A DNA stretch of 64,000 nt from JAAFIP01 sp031367325 (GCA_031367325.1 JANLPQ010000053.1:17543-81542); one strand, 5' to 3'; shown: positions 34,951 through 43,594, counted from the first letter of the stretch. Notes: generated by a model not told the origin, from the sequence alone. Made by a program: numbers and translations.

Positions 34951-34993
34951 TGCTATTAATTACATAGCTGCTTGAGCAGGTTCTACGGCCTAA
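34951..34993 (+). repeat. Family A dispersed repeat, copy 7
   Basis: tgctattaattacATAGCT, GCTTGAGCAG, gttctacggcct. Downstream of the cytochrome c gene. Confidence 0.82.
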
Positions 34994-35010
34994 ACTGCCT
35001 ATAGCGTGCC

Positions 35011-35046
35011 TAAAAAACACTAAAAAACACTAAAAAACACTAAAAA
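35011..35046 (+). repeat. Short tandem repeat (taaaaaacac) x3.5
   Basis: Three exact 10-nt units at 35011-35040 plus a partial fourth. Confidence 0.9.
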
Positions 35047-35049
35047 GTA

Positions 35050-35073
35050 AGCCGCAACTGCGGCTATTTTTAT
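35050..35073 (+). terminator. Rho-independent terminator
   Basis: AGCCGC-aact-GCGGCT stem followed by atttttat. Positioned to end the cytochrome c transcript. Confidence 0.65.
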
Positions 35074-35213
35074 GGCTTCGCGGGCAAGGCCCGCCACCAG
35101 CGCTTACCACGGTAAAACCCCAATACGCGCAAAATTACCCGTCAGAATTCGGTAACATGGTGCAGCTTGCGTGGCAAGTGACCCATTTAGCCCTAGAACT
35201 GAAGGAGCCTGTT

Positions 35214-35846
35214 ATGCCCGTGATCGTTGTTGCCAACCCTAAAGGTGGTGCCGGTAAATCTACTTTGGCCACCAATATTGCAGGCTATTTGGCCGCGCAG
35301 GGCCACGCCGTGATGCTGGGCGACGCCGACCGCCAGCAGTCGTCCAAGCTATGGCTGGGCCTGCGCCCACCAGCGGCGCGCCCCATTGCAGGCTGGGACA
35401 CGGGTGCCACAACGGGGAGCGTCGACGAGATCGTCAAGCCGCCCAAAGGCACCACGCATGTGGTGCTAGACACACCCGGCGGCCTGCACGGCAAGCGATT
35501 TAACGAGGTGATGAAGCTGGCTGACAAAGTGATTGTGCCGCTGCAGCCCAGCGTGTTCGATATTTTCGCCACGCGGCAGTTTTTAGACCAACTGGCCGAG
35601 CACCGCAACGCTGGCAAGGTGCAAGTGGGCTTGGTGGGCATGCGGGTGGACAGCCGCACTATAGCGGCTGACAAGCTGCAAGAGTTTATGGCTACCTTGG
35701 GCCTGCCCGTGCTGGCTATGCTGCGCGATACGCAAAACTATATTCACTTGGCCGCGCGCGGCCTAACGCTGTTTGACGTGGCCCCCAGCCGGGTAGAAAA
35801 AGACCTGGAGCAGTGGCGCACGCTGTGTGAATGGGTCAAGAAGTAG
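35214..35846 (+). CDS. ParA-family ATPase
   Basis: 210-aa deviant Walker ATPase. Residues 8-17 read NPKGGAGKST, the ParA-type P-loop with the signature Lys; GDADRQQSS and VVLDTPGGLHG are switch regions. Short and without an N-terminal HTH, so closer to the orphan or ParA-like (ParC/McdA-style) positioning ATPases than to plasmid ParA. AAGGAG lies 6 nt before the ATG. No parB is nearby, and the cargo is unknown. Overlaps the next gene. Confidence 0.88.
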   Translation: MPVIVVANPKGGAGKSTLATNIAGYLAAQGHAVMLGDADRQQSSKLWLGLRPPAARPIAGWDTGATTGSVDEIVKPPKGTTHVVLDTPGGLHGKRFNEVMKLADKVIVPLQPSVFDIFATRQFLDQLAEHRNAGKVQVGLVGMRVDSRTIAADKLQEFMATLGLPVLAMLRDTQNYIHLAARGLTLFDVAPSRVEKDLEQWRTLCEWVKK

Positions 35847-36304
35847 TGAAAACCTTTAACACTTTGGCCGATTTGGCCGCCTGCGCCGGCCAAGTGGTGG
35901 CCACCAGCGACTGGACCACCATCACCCAAGCGCAGATTCAGCAGTTTGCCGACGCCACGGGCGACCAGCAGTGGATCCACACCGACCTCGTGCGAGCGCA
36001 AGCCGGGCCGTTTGGCAGCACGATTGCGCACGGCTTTTTAACCTTGTCGTTGATCCCGCAGTTTTTTGACAGCGCGCTTCATATTACCCAGTCGCGCATG
36101 GGGGTGAACTACGGGTTGAACAAAGTGCGCTTTATCGCGCCTGTGCCCGTGGGCAGCCGTTTGCGTGGGCAACTTAAACTGGTCAGCACCGAGCCTATTG
36201 AACCTGCGGGCAGCCTGCAAATGGTGTGGGAAGTGACTATTGAGCGCGAAGGCAGTGCCAAGCCGGTGTGTGTGGCTGAGTCGATTGTGCGACGGTATGT
36301 TTAG
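35831..36304 (+). CDS. MaoC-family (R)-hydratase
   Basis: 157-aa hot-dog fold enoyl-CoA hydratase-like protein. The catalytic segment is FADATGDQQWIHTD (Asp/His of the hydratase 2 motif), and AHGFLTLSLIPQF follows. Acts on CoA or ACP enoyl esters; the exact substrate cannot be read. The ATG overlaps the ParA-like gene by 16 nt; a GTG at 35846 overlapping its stop is an alternative. Confidence 0.88.
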   Translation: MGQEVVKTFNTLADLAACAGQVVATSDWTTITQAQIQQFADATGDQQWIHTDLVRAQAGPFGSTIAHGFLTLSLIPQFFDSALHITQSRMGVNYGLNKVRFIAPVPVGSRLRGQLKLVSTEPIEPAGSLQMVWEVTIEREGSAKPVCVAESIVRRYV

Positions 36305-36360
36305 GGTGTGCTGAGGGTTGGTTTCTTGGCTTTGCGTGCGCACCGGGGAGCTGGACTCGA

Positions 36361-36464
36361 GCCGGGCATCTCTTTCGCGAAAAATACTCCGAAAACACGC
36401 GCGAACTTGGTGTTTTGATTCGCTAGCTTTTGCACCGCGCGCCTGTCGTAGTATTTTTCATCGA
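36361..36464 (+). mobile_element. Family D inserted unit, copy 1 (104 nt)
   Basis: Starts gccgggcatctctttcgcg and ends tagtatttttcatcga. The internal arms gaaaaatactccgaaa... and ...tcgtagtatttttc form an imperfect hairpin. Flanked by TCGA at 36357-36360 and 36461-36464. The flanking sequence joined without the unit occurs at 53850-53893. Too short to code; MITE-like. Confidence 0.6.
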
Positions 36465-36599
36465 GACGGACCCGACTCGTCACATTGTTCTTGGCTGGGT
36501 TTGAACAGCCCGCGCTGCGGTGAGGATTAGTTAGTGACTGGCCGTAGTGCCGTCGTAGACTTTCCGGTGACTACCGCTCGCGCGCAACCATCGTATCAA

Positions 36600-36672
36600 G
36601 TGAGATAGCGTATGCCGACCGCCCGATTTCTGGTATGCCCAGTATGAAGGCGGTTGGCATACGCTATCTCAC
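36600..36672 (+). repeat. Family B two-tier hairpin 3
   Basis: 24-nt arms beginning gtgagatagcgtatgcc, one mismatch, around a loop with CTGG-tatgc-CCAG. Confidence 0.9.
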
Positions 36673-36803
36673 CACTTAGAGACTAAGCTGATGCGTCACG
36701 ATGACCAAAATCGCCGCAGATCACAATCTAAGAATATCAATCTTCAGCCCCAGCAATCTACACACTCAACCTTAGCTCACGATATAAGAATATCGCTAGT
36801 AAG

Positions 36804-36841
36804 CCCGTAGAACCTGCTCAAGCAGCTACGAAATTAATAGT
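36804..36841 (-). repeat. Family A dispersed repeat, copy 8
   Basis: cccgtagaacc flank, core TGCTCAAGCAGCTA, end cgaaattaatag. Just beyond the 3' end of comF. Confidence 0.82.
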
Positions 36842-36858
36842 AAATAGAAGCAGATCCA

Positions 36859-37638
36859 TCACACGGGCGTGCGTGCAAACACCACGCCCACCACTTGCGC
36901 TGCCCCCGCTGTGCGCAGCGCCAGTGCGGCGGCGCACAGGGTGGCGGTGGTGGTGGTCACATCGTCTACCAGCACGACATGTGCGCCTTGCACTTGTGCG
37001 GCTCTCGTAGGCTCTACAGCAAAAGCGTGGCGCAGGTTTTGCAGCCGTTCGGCTCGTGCCAGGCCTACTTGGGACGCTGTGTCGCGGGTGCGCAGCAGTA
37101 AATCAGGCTGCAGTTTGGCAACAGCGCTGCGGGTGTTTAGCCCCTGCGCACCGCCCGTGCCCAGCAGGTGTTTGCTGATTTCTAGGGCTTGGTTAAAGCC
37201 GCGCAGCCTCAGCCGCTGGTGCGACAAAGGGATGGGCACGACCACGCTGGCGCGTTGCAGGGCGGCGGTGATGCTGGGTTGCTGCGCCATCACATCGGCC
37301 ACGCTGCGGGCCAGAGATGGGTCGCCGCCCAGGCCGCGCTGGCCTTGAAATTTCAGCTGGGCAAGCAGCGCGTCCCAGGGGTAGCCGTAGTCCACCGCTG
37401 CCCAGCAGGCGTCTAGCGGCCCGGGGCGTAGCAGGCATTCGCCGCACTGCTGCGAGTGGTTGTTTAAATCATCGGCTACCCCGCTGGCCAGTTGTATCGC
37501 GCAGGTACTGCAGCGCGGCACGTCCCTGGCAAATCGGCCCAGGCAGGCCCCGCACACCCGCGCCGTGCCCCAAGCCCGGCAGGCGCAGCACTGGCTAGGC
37601 AGGGCGTGGGCGGCATGGTGAAGTAAGCGGGTGAACAT
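36859..37638 (-). CDS. comF: ComF-family phosphoribosyltransferase-like protein
   Basis: 259-aa cytoplasmic protein related to ComF/GntX, linked to DNA uptake. N-terminal Cys-rich zinc-finger-like part (CCACRAWGTARVCGAC, then paired Cys near residue 60 and 78). PRPP-type loop VVLVDDVTTTTATL near residue 225, and VPIPLSHQRLRLRGFNQA. The ATG at 37638 (MFTRLLHHAAHALPSQC) is preferred to an upstream extension. Confidence 0.92.
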   Translation of the reverse strand: MFTRLLHHAAHALPSQCCACRAWGTARVCGACLGRFARDVPRCSTCAIQLASGVADDLNNHSQQCGECLLRPGPLDACWAAVDYGYPWDALLAQLKFQGQRGLGGDPSLARSVADVMAQQPSITAALQRASVVVPIPLSHQRLRLRGFNQALEISKHLLGTGGAQGLNTRSAVAKLQPDLLLRTRDTASQVGLARAERLQNLRHAFAVEPTRAAQVQGAHVVLVDDVTTTTATLCAAALALRTAGAAQVVGVVFARTPV

Positions 37639-37879
37639 ACGGTAAACGCAAGCAAGATGGGCTAGGTAGGGCGATGCAAACAGTTGCGCAAACGTTGATG
37701 GAAACCGTGAAGATAGCAGCAAGTCGCATCTTGCGGGCCAATATACTCGTACTAAATGTACTAACGACGTGCTAATTCACACTGCATCGCCACAATTGCC
37801 ACAGACTTCAGCAACGCGCATCCATCGTTTGCCTGACTAGCCCCAGTATTTTTATAACGCGTATTTATTTCACAACCGC
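37639..37879. other. comF / methyltransferase-like divergent spacer
   Basis: 241 nt. No gene seen. Contains a small duplication (gtactaaatgtacta). Promoters not resolved. Confidence 0.5.
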
Positions 37880-38806
37880 ATGACCGACCACCGCCCGCCC
37901 ACTATCGACCCAGCAGCCGCTGCCCACTGGGCGCTGCACCGTGACCCGCTGTCTGGCGCCGCGCTGCAAGCCCCGTGGCTGCACGAAGAGGTGGGCACGC
38001 GCATGCAAGAACGCCTGCAGTGGATTAAAAACGCACCGCCCGCTTGGGCGCATTGGGGCCCCGTGCGCGGCGGGCTGCAAACCCACCAAAAAGTGGCACT
38101 GCAGTACCCAAAATCTGCATGTTATATGGTGGAAACCCAAGTAAAACTTGCTCAAGCAGCTATTAAATTGATAACGCCACCTTGGTGGACCGCACAGCGC
38201 TGGCGCACGCCCACGCCGCTGGCGCAAGCCCCGGCAGACGGCGCTGTGCAACTGGTGTGGGCCAATATGCTGCTGCACATGCAGGCTGACCCGCTGGCGT
38301 TGATCGGCCAGTGGCAGCGGGCGCTGTCGGTAGACGGTTTTTTGATGTTCTCGTGCCTGGGGCCTGACACACTGCGCGAGCTGCAAGCCCTGTACAACGA
38401 CCTGGGCTGGGGGCCTTGCAGCCACACTTTTACCGACATGCACGACTGGGGCGACATGCTGGTGCAGTCGGGTTTTGCCGAGCCGGTGATGGACATGGAG
38501 CGCATTGTGTTGACCTTTGCCAGCCCCGCGCGGGCGCTGCAAGAGCTGCGCGGTTTGGGCCGCAATTTGCATCCGCAGCGCTTTGCTGCGTTGCGCGGGC
38601 GCGGCTACAAGGCGCATCTTGAGGCCGCCATGCAGGCGCGCTGGGGCAGCCTTGAGGGGGGTGATGGCAGCATCCGGCTGACATTTGAGGTTATTTACGG
38701 CCACGCTTACAAGCCCGTGCCGCGCATCAAAGTCAGCGCCCAGTCAGCTGTGTCAATGCAAGACATGCGCAGCATGCTGGCCCAAGGTAAGACCCGGCCT
38801 GCATGA
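37880..38806 (+). CDS. BioC-like SAM-dependent methyltransferase, motif I degenerate
   Basis: 308 aa resembling the Burkholderiales methyltransferase-domain proteins near comF. Recognisable blocks are WLHEEVGTRMQERLQWI, VQLVWANMLLHMQADP, LMFSCLGPDTLRELQALY (typical of BioC) and FTDMHDWGDMLVQSGFAEP. No glycine-rich SAM-binding motif I is seen where expected (residues 60-90), so activity is doubtful. Residues about 85-99 are encoded by an in-frame family A repeat. Similarity to BioC suggests pimeloyl-ACP methyl ester chemistry, but this is inference. Confidence 0.78.
   Translation: MTDHRPPTIDPAAAAHWALHRDPLSGAALQAPWLHEEVGTRMQERLQWIKNAPPAWAHWGPVRGGLQTHQKVALQYPKSACYMVETQVKLAQAAIKLITPPWWTAQRWRTPTPLAQAPADGAVQLVWANMLLHMQADPLALIGQWQRALSVDGFLMFSCLGPDTLRELQALYNDLGWGPCSHTFTDMHDWGDMLVQSGFAEPVMDMERIVLTFASPARALQELRGLGRNLHPQRFAALRGRGYKAHLEAAMQARWGSLEGGDGSIRLTFEVIYGHAYKPVPRIKVSAQSAVSMQDMRSMLAQGKTRPA
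38134..38174 (-). repeat. Family A dispersed repeat, copy 9, inside a coding gene
   Basis: acccaagtaaaact, tgctcaagcagctattaaat, tgata, read in frame on the plus strand as TQVKLAQAAIKLI. Confidence 0.82.
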
Positions 38807-39029
38807 GATCGGCCCGGGTAGGGGCGGCCCAAGCGACCCTGCAGCCGCTACAGCTGTCTCCAAGTCGCCTAAAACCACCTTGCAAAGTCAGGTTCAGCGT
38901 GCGCTAAAGGGTATTCCTAGGGTCAACCCGCGCTACAATATGCTAAGTTGAAGTTTTGGGTATGTTCCCACGCTACTCTTGCACTTAGGGTGTTAATTTG
39001 CCCTTGTGTTCAGAGATTGATGTGAAACT

Positions 39030-39512
39030 GTGTTCGTGTCGAATTTTATTTTTCGATTCGCTACCGTGACTGGCGAGCAAGTCCATTGGAAATTGCTACG
39101 CAACTGCTCGGTAACGCCTGCGCAATTAGGTGGTTTATATGCTTCTCTCTGCGTTGTCTCTTTGGGCATCGCGGGAGGCTTTTGGCTGCAAGGCGCGACG
39201 ATGATCATGCCTTTTGCTTGGGCTGAGCTGCTGGCTGTGGGCATCGCCTTTTTGGTGTACGCCCGCCACGCTACTGACGGTGAGCGCATTGTGTTACACG
39301 GTAGCCAGTTGGTAGTGGAGCAAACCAGCGCTGGCAAGGTGCAGCGTGCAGAATTTAACCGTGCGTGGGTACGGGTAGAGCCTCAGGGTGATGACCGCTC
39401 GTTAATCGAGCTGTCAGGCCAGGGGCACAAAGTGCGTATTGGGCGGCATATTCGCCCTGAACTGCGCCCGGCGCTGGCCAGAGAGATACGTATGGCGTTG
39501 CGAGCGGCCTAA
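39030..39512 (+). CDS. DUF2244 membrane protein
   Basis: 160 aa. Two helices (about 30-52 and 57-75) followed by a soluble domain with ADGERIVLHGSQLVVEQ-like sequence (here TDGERIVLHG), the DUF2244 pattern. Usually next to the coxB operon, as here. Function unknown. GTG start at 39030, with a second in-frame GTG at 39036; neither has a strong ribosome site. Confidence 0.85.
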   Translation: MFVSNFIFRFATVTGEQVHWKLLRNCSVTPAQLGGLYASLCVVSLGIAGGFWLQGATMIMPFAWAELLAVGIAFLVYARHATDGERIVLHGSQLVVEQTSAGKVQRAEFNRAWVRVEPQGDDRSLIELSGQGHKVRIGRHIRPELRPALAREIRMALRAA

Positions 39513-39581
39513 AAGCGGCGCGCAGAGCTTGTTAAAGTTACAGAGTTTTATTTAGTCGATTGTTATTTGAGGCAAACAGAA

Positions 39582-40787
39582 GTGAACAAGGTGAAAAACA
39601 TCTCCAGCACGTTGCGAGACTTGCTGCACAACATGACCTTAGGGTTGTCGGTCACAGTGCTAGCTGCTCTGAGCACGGCAGCGCATGCGGTAAGCGATCT
39701 GCCCGGTGGCCCAGCGGTTAATCAGCTTAATATGCATCCGCCCGTTACAAAAATAGCTACCGAGCAGCACTGGTTGCACTGGTTCATGATGGCCATTTGC
39801 CTAGGGATCTTTTTGGTTGTCTTCGGGGTCATGTTTTACTCCATCTGGAAGCACCGCAAATCAGTCGGGCACAAATCGCAAGAGCTGGCAGAGCCGCTAT
39901 GGGTCGAGCTAGGCTGGACGATTGTGCCGTTCCTTATCGTGATTGGTATGGCGCTGCCCGCTACCAAAGTGCTGGTGGCGCAAAAAGACACCACTAACGC
40001 AGACGTCACCATCAAAGCCACGGGCTACCAGTGGAAATGGGGCTACGACTACATCAAAGGCGAGGGCGAAGGCATTGGCTTTATCTCCACGCTAGACAAC
40101 ACCCACCGCGAACTGTCCAACTCTGGCTTGCCTAAGGGCACCGTCATTCCAGAAGATTATTTGTTAAAAGTCGACAATCCCATGGTCGTGCCAGTGGATA
40201 AAAAAATCCGCATCATCACCACCGCCAACGACGTGATTCATGCGTTTGCTGTGCCATCGTTCGGTATCAAACAAGATGCTATCCCAGGCTTTGTACGCGA
40301 CACTTGGTTCCGTGCCGAAAAAATTGGCGACTACCACGGCCAGTGCCAAGAACTGTGCGGCAAAGAGCACGCCTACATGCCCATCCACGTCAAAGTGGTC
40401 AGCGCTGAAGATTACAGCAAATGGGTTGATGGCGAGAAGAAAAAACTAGCCGCCAAAGCCGACGACCCTACCAAAGTGTGGACGCTGGACGACATTACCA
40501 AGCGCGGTGAAAAAGTCTATAACGCCAACTGCGCTGCCTGCCACCAAGCCAACGGCAAGGGCGCGGGCCCAATCAAGCCGCTGGACGGTGCCGCTGTAGT
40601 GCTAGACGCCGACAAAGGCAAGCAGATCAGCGTACTGCTTAACGGTCAAAACAACGGCGCGATGCCTGCATGGAAGCAGCTATCGGACACAGAACTTGCA
40701 GCGGTGATTTCGTTTACCAAAAACAATTGGTCTAACAAGACTGGTCAAATCGTGCAACCCGCTGACGTCAAGTCAGCACGCAAATAA
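39582..40787 (+). CDS. coxB: Cytochrome c oxidase subunit II with fused cytochrome c
   Basis: About 401 aa. Signal and two transmembrane helices (about 65-90 and 105-125), then the CuA cupredoxin domain with CQELCGKEHAYM carrying the Cys, Glu, Cys, His and Met ligands. A C-terminal class I cytochrome c has haem motif CAACH and Met in NNGAMPAW. It takes electrons from soluble cytochrome c. The GTG at 39582 has TGAGG about 10 nt upstream; a TTG at 39567 is the alternative. Confidence 0.96.
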   Translation: MNKVKNISSTLRDLLHNMTLGLSVTVLAALSTAAHAVSDLPGGPAVNQLNMHPPVTKIATEQHWLHWFMMAICLGIFLVVFGVMFYSIWKHRKSVGHKSQELAEPLWVELGWTIVPFLIVIGMALPATKVLVAQKDTTNADVTIKATGYQWKWGYDYIKGEGEGIGFISTLDNTHRELSNSGLPKGTVIPEDYLLKVDNPMVVPVDKKIRIITTANDVIHAFAVPSFGIKQDAIPGFVRDTWFRAEKIGDYHGQCQELCGKEHAYMPIHVKVVSAEDYSKWVDGEKKKLAAKADDPTKVWTLDDITKRGEKVYNANCAACHQANGKGAGPIKPLDGAAVVLDADKGKQISVLLNGQNNGAMPAWKQLSDTELAAVISFTKNNWSNKTGQIVQPADVKSARK

Positions 40788-40832
40788 ATTTTAAATTAAC
40801 TTCACTTCTATACAGAACCCGAAGGACAAAAT

Positions 40833-42500
40833 ATGAGCGCAGTTTTAGACAACCACGGCCACGTCACTACAGGTGACCATACCACCACAGGTGGTCACGA
40901 CGATCACCACGACCATGCCCCCGCAGGCTGGCGTCGTTGGGTGTACGCTACCAACCACAAAGACATTGGCACGCTGTACCTACTATTCAGCTTCACCATG
41001 TTTATCGTTGGCGGTATTTTGGCGATGGGCATTCGTGCTGAGCTGTTCCAACCTGGGTTGCAGTTTATCAACCCCGAGTTGTTTAACCAATTGACTACCA
41101 TGCACGGCATCATCATGGTGTTCGGCGCCATCATGCCCGCATTTGTGGGTTTTGCAAACTGGATGATTCCGCTGCAAATTGGCGCGGCTGACATGGCTTT
41201 TGCGCGGATGAATAACTTTAGCTTTTGGCTGATGATTCCGGCCGCACTGATGATCGTGAGCAGCTTCTTCTTACCAGGCGGCGCACCCGCAGGAGGCTGG
41301 ACTTTGTACGCGCCGTTGTCGCTGCAAATGGGCCCCGGTATGGACGCTGGTATTTTTGCGTTGCACATCTTGGGTGCCAGCTCCATCATGGGTTCGATCA
41401 ACATCATCGTCACCATTTTGAACATGCGCGCTCCCGGCATGACCTTGATGAAAATGCCCATGTTCTGCTGGACTTGGCTGATCACCGCTTATTTATTGAT
41501 TGCCGTGATGCCTGTATTGGCTGGCGCAATTACCATGACGCTGACCGACCGCCACTTTGGCACCAGCTTCTTTAACCCCGCTGGTGGCGGCGACCCAGTG
41601 ATGTTCCAGCACATCTTCTGGTTCTTCGGCCACCCCGAGGTGTACATCATGATCTTGCCAGCCTTCGGGATTGTCAGCCAGATCATTCCAGCGTTTGCAC
41701 GCAAAAAGCTGTTTGGTTACGCTTCGATGGTCTATGCCACCTCGTCGATTGCTATTTTGTCCTTCATCGTGTGGGCGCACCACATGTTCACCACCGGCAT
41801 GCCGGTGACCGGCCAGTTGTTCTTCATGTATGCCACGATGTTGATTGCTGTACCCACTGGCGTGAAGATCTTTAACTGGATCGCCACCATGTGGAAGGGC
41901 GAGATGACTTTTGAAACGCCTATGCTGTTTGCAGTCGGCTTTATCTTCGTGTTCACCATGGGCGGCTTTACAGGTTTGATTTTGGCCGTGGCGCCAATTG
42001 ACACCCAAGTGCAAGACACTTACTACGTAGTGGCACACTTTCACTACGTATTGGTAGCAGGTTCTTTGTATGCGCTGTTCGCTGGCTACTACTACTGGTC
42101 GCCCAAGTGGACGGGTGTGATGTACAACGAAACGCGCGGCAAGATTCACTTTTGGTGGAGCCTGATTGCATTCAATGTTACCTTCTTCCCAATGCACTTC
42201 TTGGGGCTGGCTGGTATGCCACGCCGTTACGCTGACTACCCTGCGCAGTTTGCTGATTTCAACGCACTTGCATCGGTTGGTGGCTTTGCCTTCGGCTTGG
42301 CACAGGTGTACTTCTTCTTCTTCATCATCTTGCCAACGATGATGGGCAAAGGCGAGAAAGCAAAACAAAACCCATGGCAAGACCCGGATGGCCGTGGCGC
42401 TGAAGGCTTGGAGTGGGAAGTACCATCACCCGCACCGTTCCACACTTTTGAAACACCGCCTAAGTTGAACAGAGCGGCCACTAAAATTGTGACGAACTAA
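40833..42500 (+). CDS. coxA: Cytochrome c oxidase subunit I
   Basis: 555-aa haem-copper catalytic subunit, 12 helices. Haem a ligand His in MHGIIMVFG, CuB His-Tyr loop HPEVYIMILPAFG, paired His in WAHHMFTTG, and VVAHFHYVL with the haem a3 and a ligands. The glutamate of the D-channel is present in WFFGHPEVY, identifying an aa3-type A1 oxidase. His-rich N-terminus. AAGGA precedes the ATG by 8 nt. Confidence 0.98.
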   Translation: MSAVLDNHGHVTTGDHTTTGGHDDHHDHAPAGWRRWVYATNHKDIGTLYLLFSFTMFIVGGILAMGIRAELFQPGLQFINPELFNQLTTMHGIIMVFGAIMPAFVGFANWMIPLQIGAADMAFARMNNFSFWLMIPAALMIVSSFFLPGGAPAGGWTLYAPLSLQMGPGMDAGIFALHILGASSIMGSINIIVTILNMRAPGMTLMKMPMFCWTWLITAYLLIAVMPVLAGAITMTLTDRHFGTSFFNPAGGGDPVMFQHIFWFFGHPEVYIMILPAFGIVSQIIPAFARKKLFGYASMVYATSSIAILSFIVWAHHMFTTGMPVTGQLFFMYATMLIAVPTGVKIFNWIATMWKGEMTFETPMLFAVGFIFVFTMGGFTGLILAVAPIDTQVQDTYYVVAHFHYVLVAGSLYALFAGYYYWSPKWTGVMYNETRGKIHFWWSLIAFNVTFFPMHFLGLAGMPRRYADYPAQFADFNALASVGGFAFGLAQVYFFFFIILPTMMGKGEKAKQNPWQDPDGRGAEGLEWEVPSPAPFHTFETPPKLNRAATKIVTN

Positions 42501-42517
42501 CACGGGGTTGAGTCCGA

Positions 42518-42715
42518 ATGCAACTTAATGCGATGGCTACATCACAGCAAAAAAAGAAAAACCTAACACTGGGGCTAATTTTAGCCTCGGTGGTAGTAGT
42601 TTTTTTTATAGGCTTCATAGTGCGGCTGACGTATTTCGGCGCGCCTAAGAAGCCCCAAATGATGCCTATCAGTTCTGTTCCTGCTACGCCTGCTGTTGGC
42701 AATGCCAAGCCTTAA
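42518..42715 (+). CDS. Cytochrome oxidase small assembly protein
   Basis: 65 aa with one helix (LGLILASVVVVFFIGFIVRL) after a Lys-rich start (TSQQKKKNL). Such single-helix proteins sit between coxA and cox11 in Burkholderiales. An internal ATG at 42533 would give 60 aa. Role in oxidase assembly is inferred from position. Confidence 0.75.
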   Translation: MQLNAMATSQQKKKNLTLGLILASVVVVFFIGFIVRLTYFGAPKKPQMMPISSVPATPAVGNAKP

Positions 42716-42731
42716 TCAGCTTGCACACACC

Positions 42732-43358
42732 ATGGCACTTAAAACCGAAAACTTCAAAATGGTGGGCAAGCTCGCCGTAGTGACGTTGGCCATGTTTGCC
42801 TTCGGTTACGCACTGGTGCCCATCTACAAAGCCATTTGTAAGATGACGGGCATCAACATTTTATCGTTGGGTGAAAACCAAATTCCCGGCGCGCGCAGCA
42901 AAATTGCAGCCAACACGCAAATCGATAAAACTCGCACTATCACCGTAGAGTTTGATGCCAATTCACGCGGTCCTTGGGACTTCAAGCCCGCGCAACGCTC
43001 AATCCAAGTACACCCGGGCGAACTGGCGACAGTGATGTACGAGTTTCAAAATATTCAAAACCGCCGTATGGCTGCGCAAGCTATTCCCAGCTACGCGCCC
43101 AAGCAGGCCTCAGCCCACTTTAACAAACTGGAATGCTTTTGCTTTAACCAGTACACGCTAGACCCAGGTGAGAAAAAATCGTGGCCAGTGGCTTTTGTGA
43201 TCGACCCCAAGCTGTCCAAAGACGTGACGACCATCACACTGTCGTATACATTTTTTGAAGTGGGTGGCAAAACACCTGCTGCACCTAGCGACAAAACTGC
43301 AGTTGCTCCTAAGTTAGTTGACTTAGCACCGCAAGCCAACGTGAAGGCTCCTGTATGA
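42732..43358 (+). CDS. cox11: Cytochrome c oxidase assembly protein Cox11/CtaG
   Basis: 208-aa copper chaperone that loads CuB in subunit I. One N-terminal helix (MVGKLAVVTLAMFAFGYALV), then an Ig-like periplasmic domain. The copper-binding motif is KLECFCFNQ, with two Cys separated by one residue. The ATG at 42732 is preferred; ATG 42702 would overlap the preceding gene. The stop overlaps the DUF2970 start. Confidence 0.95.
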   Translation: MALKTENFKMVGKLAVVTLAMFAFGYALVPIYKAICKMTGINILSLGENQIPGARSKIAANTQIDKTRTITVEFDANSRGPWDFKPAQRSIQVHPGELATVMYEFQNIQNRRMAAQAIPSYAPKQASAHFNKLECFCFNQYTLDPGEKKSWPVAFVIDPKLSKDVTTITLSYTFFEVGGKTPAAPSDKTAVAPKLVDLAPQANVKAPV

Positions 43359-43594
43359 GCCAGCTACCAAGCAGCGATGGGTCAGATAACGTGTTGCAAC
43401 GCAAGGGCTCTTGGTTGCGTACAGTCAAAGCAGTGGCGTGGTCATTTATTGGTCTGCGTCAAGGCAGCGAGTTTCAAGAAGACACGCAAAAATTAAATCC
43501 ACTGCACATTATGGTGGTGGCTATTGCAGGTGCAGGTTTGTTTGTTGCAGGTTTGATATTTTTTGTGCGTTGGGTGGTCGTAGCTGCGCGGTAA
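43355..43594 (+). CDS. DUF2970 membrane protein
   Basis: 79 aa. One helix near the C-terminus (MVVAIAGAGLFVAGLIFFVRWV) preceded by VKAVAWSFIGLRQGSEFQED, the DUF2970 signature. Always in the cox cluster between cox11 and coxC; function unknown. ATGA overlap with cox11. Confidence 0.9.
   Translation: MSQLPSSDGSDNVLQRKGSWLRTVKAVAWSFIGLRQGSEFQEDTQKLNPLHIMVVAIAGAGLFVAGLIFFVRWVVVAAR

Larger units (their letters stand above)
36305..36858. other. Repeat-rich gap between maoC-like gene and comF
   Basis: 554 nt without a gene. In order: family D unit and its flanks (36345-36515), family B hairpin 3 (36600-36672), and a family A copy (36804-36841). Confidence 0.7.

Noticed and set aside
35011..35046. 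Possible CRISPR array from the regular 10-nt repeats
   Set aside because: Units are contiguous with no spacers and no cas genes are present.
35214..35846. Plasmid-type ParA marking an integrated plasmid or an origin
   Set aside because: No parB, no centromere-like iterons and no replication gene nearby; the protein is a short chromosomal ParA-like ATPase.
37865..38704. 279-codon frame antisense to the methyltransferase-like gene
   Set aside because: The sense strand has clear BioC-like blocks; the antisense frame is His/Gln/Arg-rich and unrecognised.
41493..42380. 295-codon frame antisense to coxA
   Set aside because: Fully within a well-supported gene; His/Gln/Glu-rich shadow of the sense codons with no family similarity.
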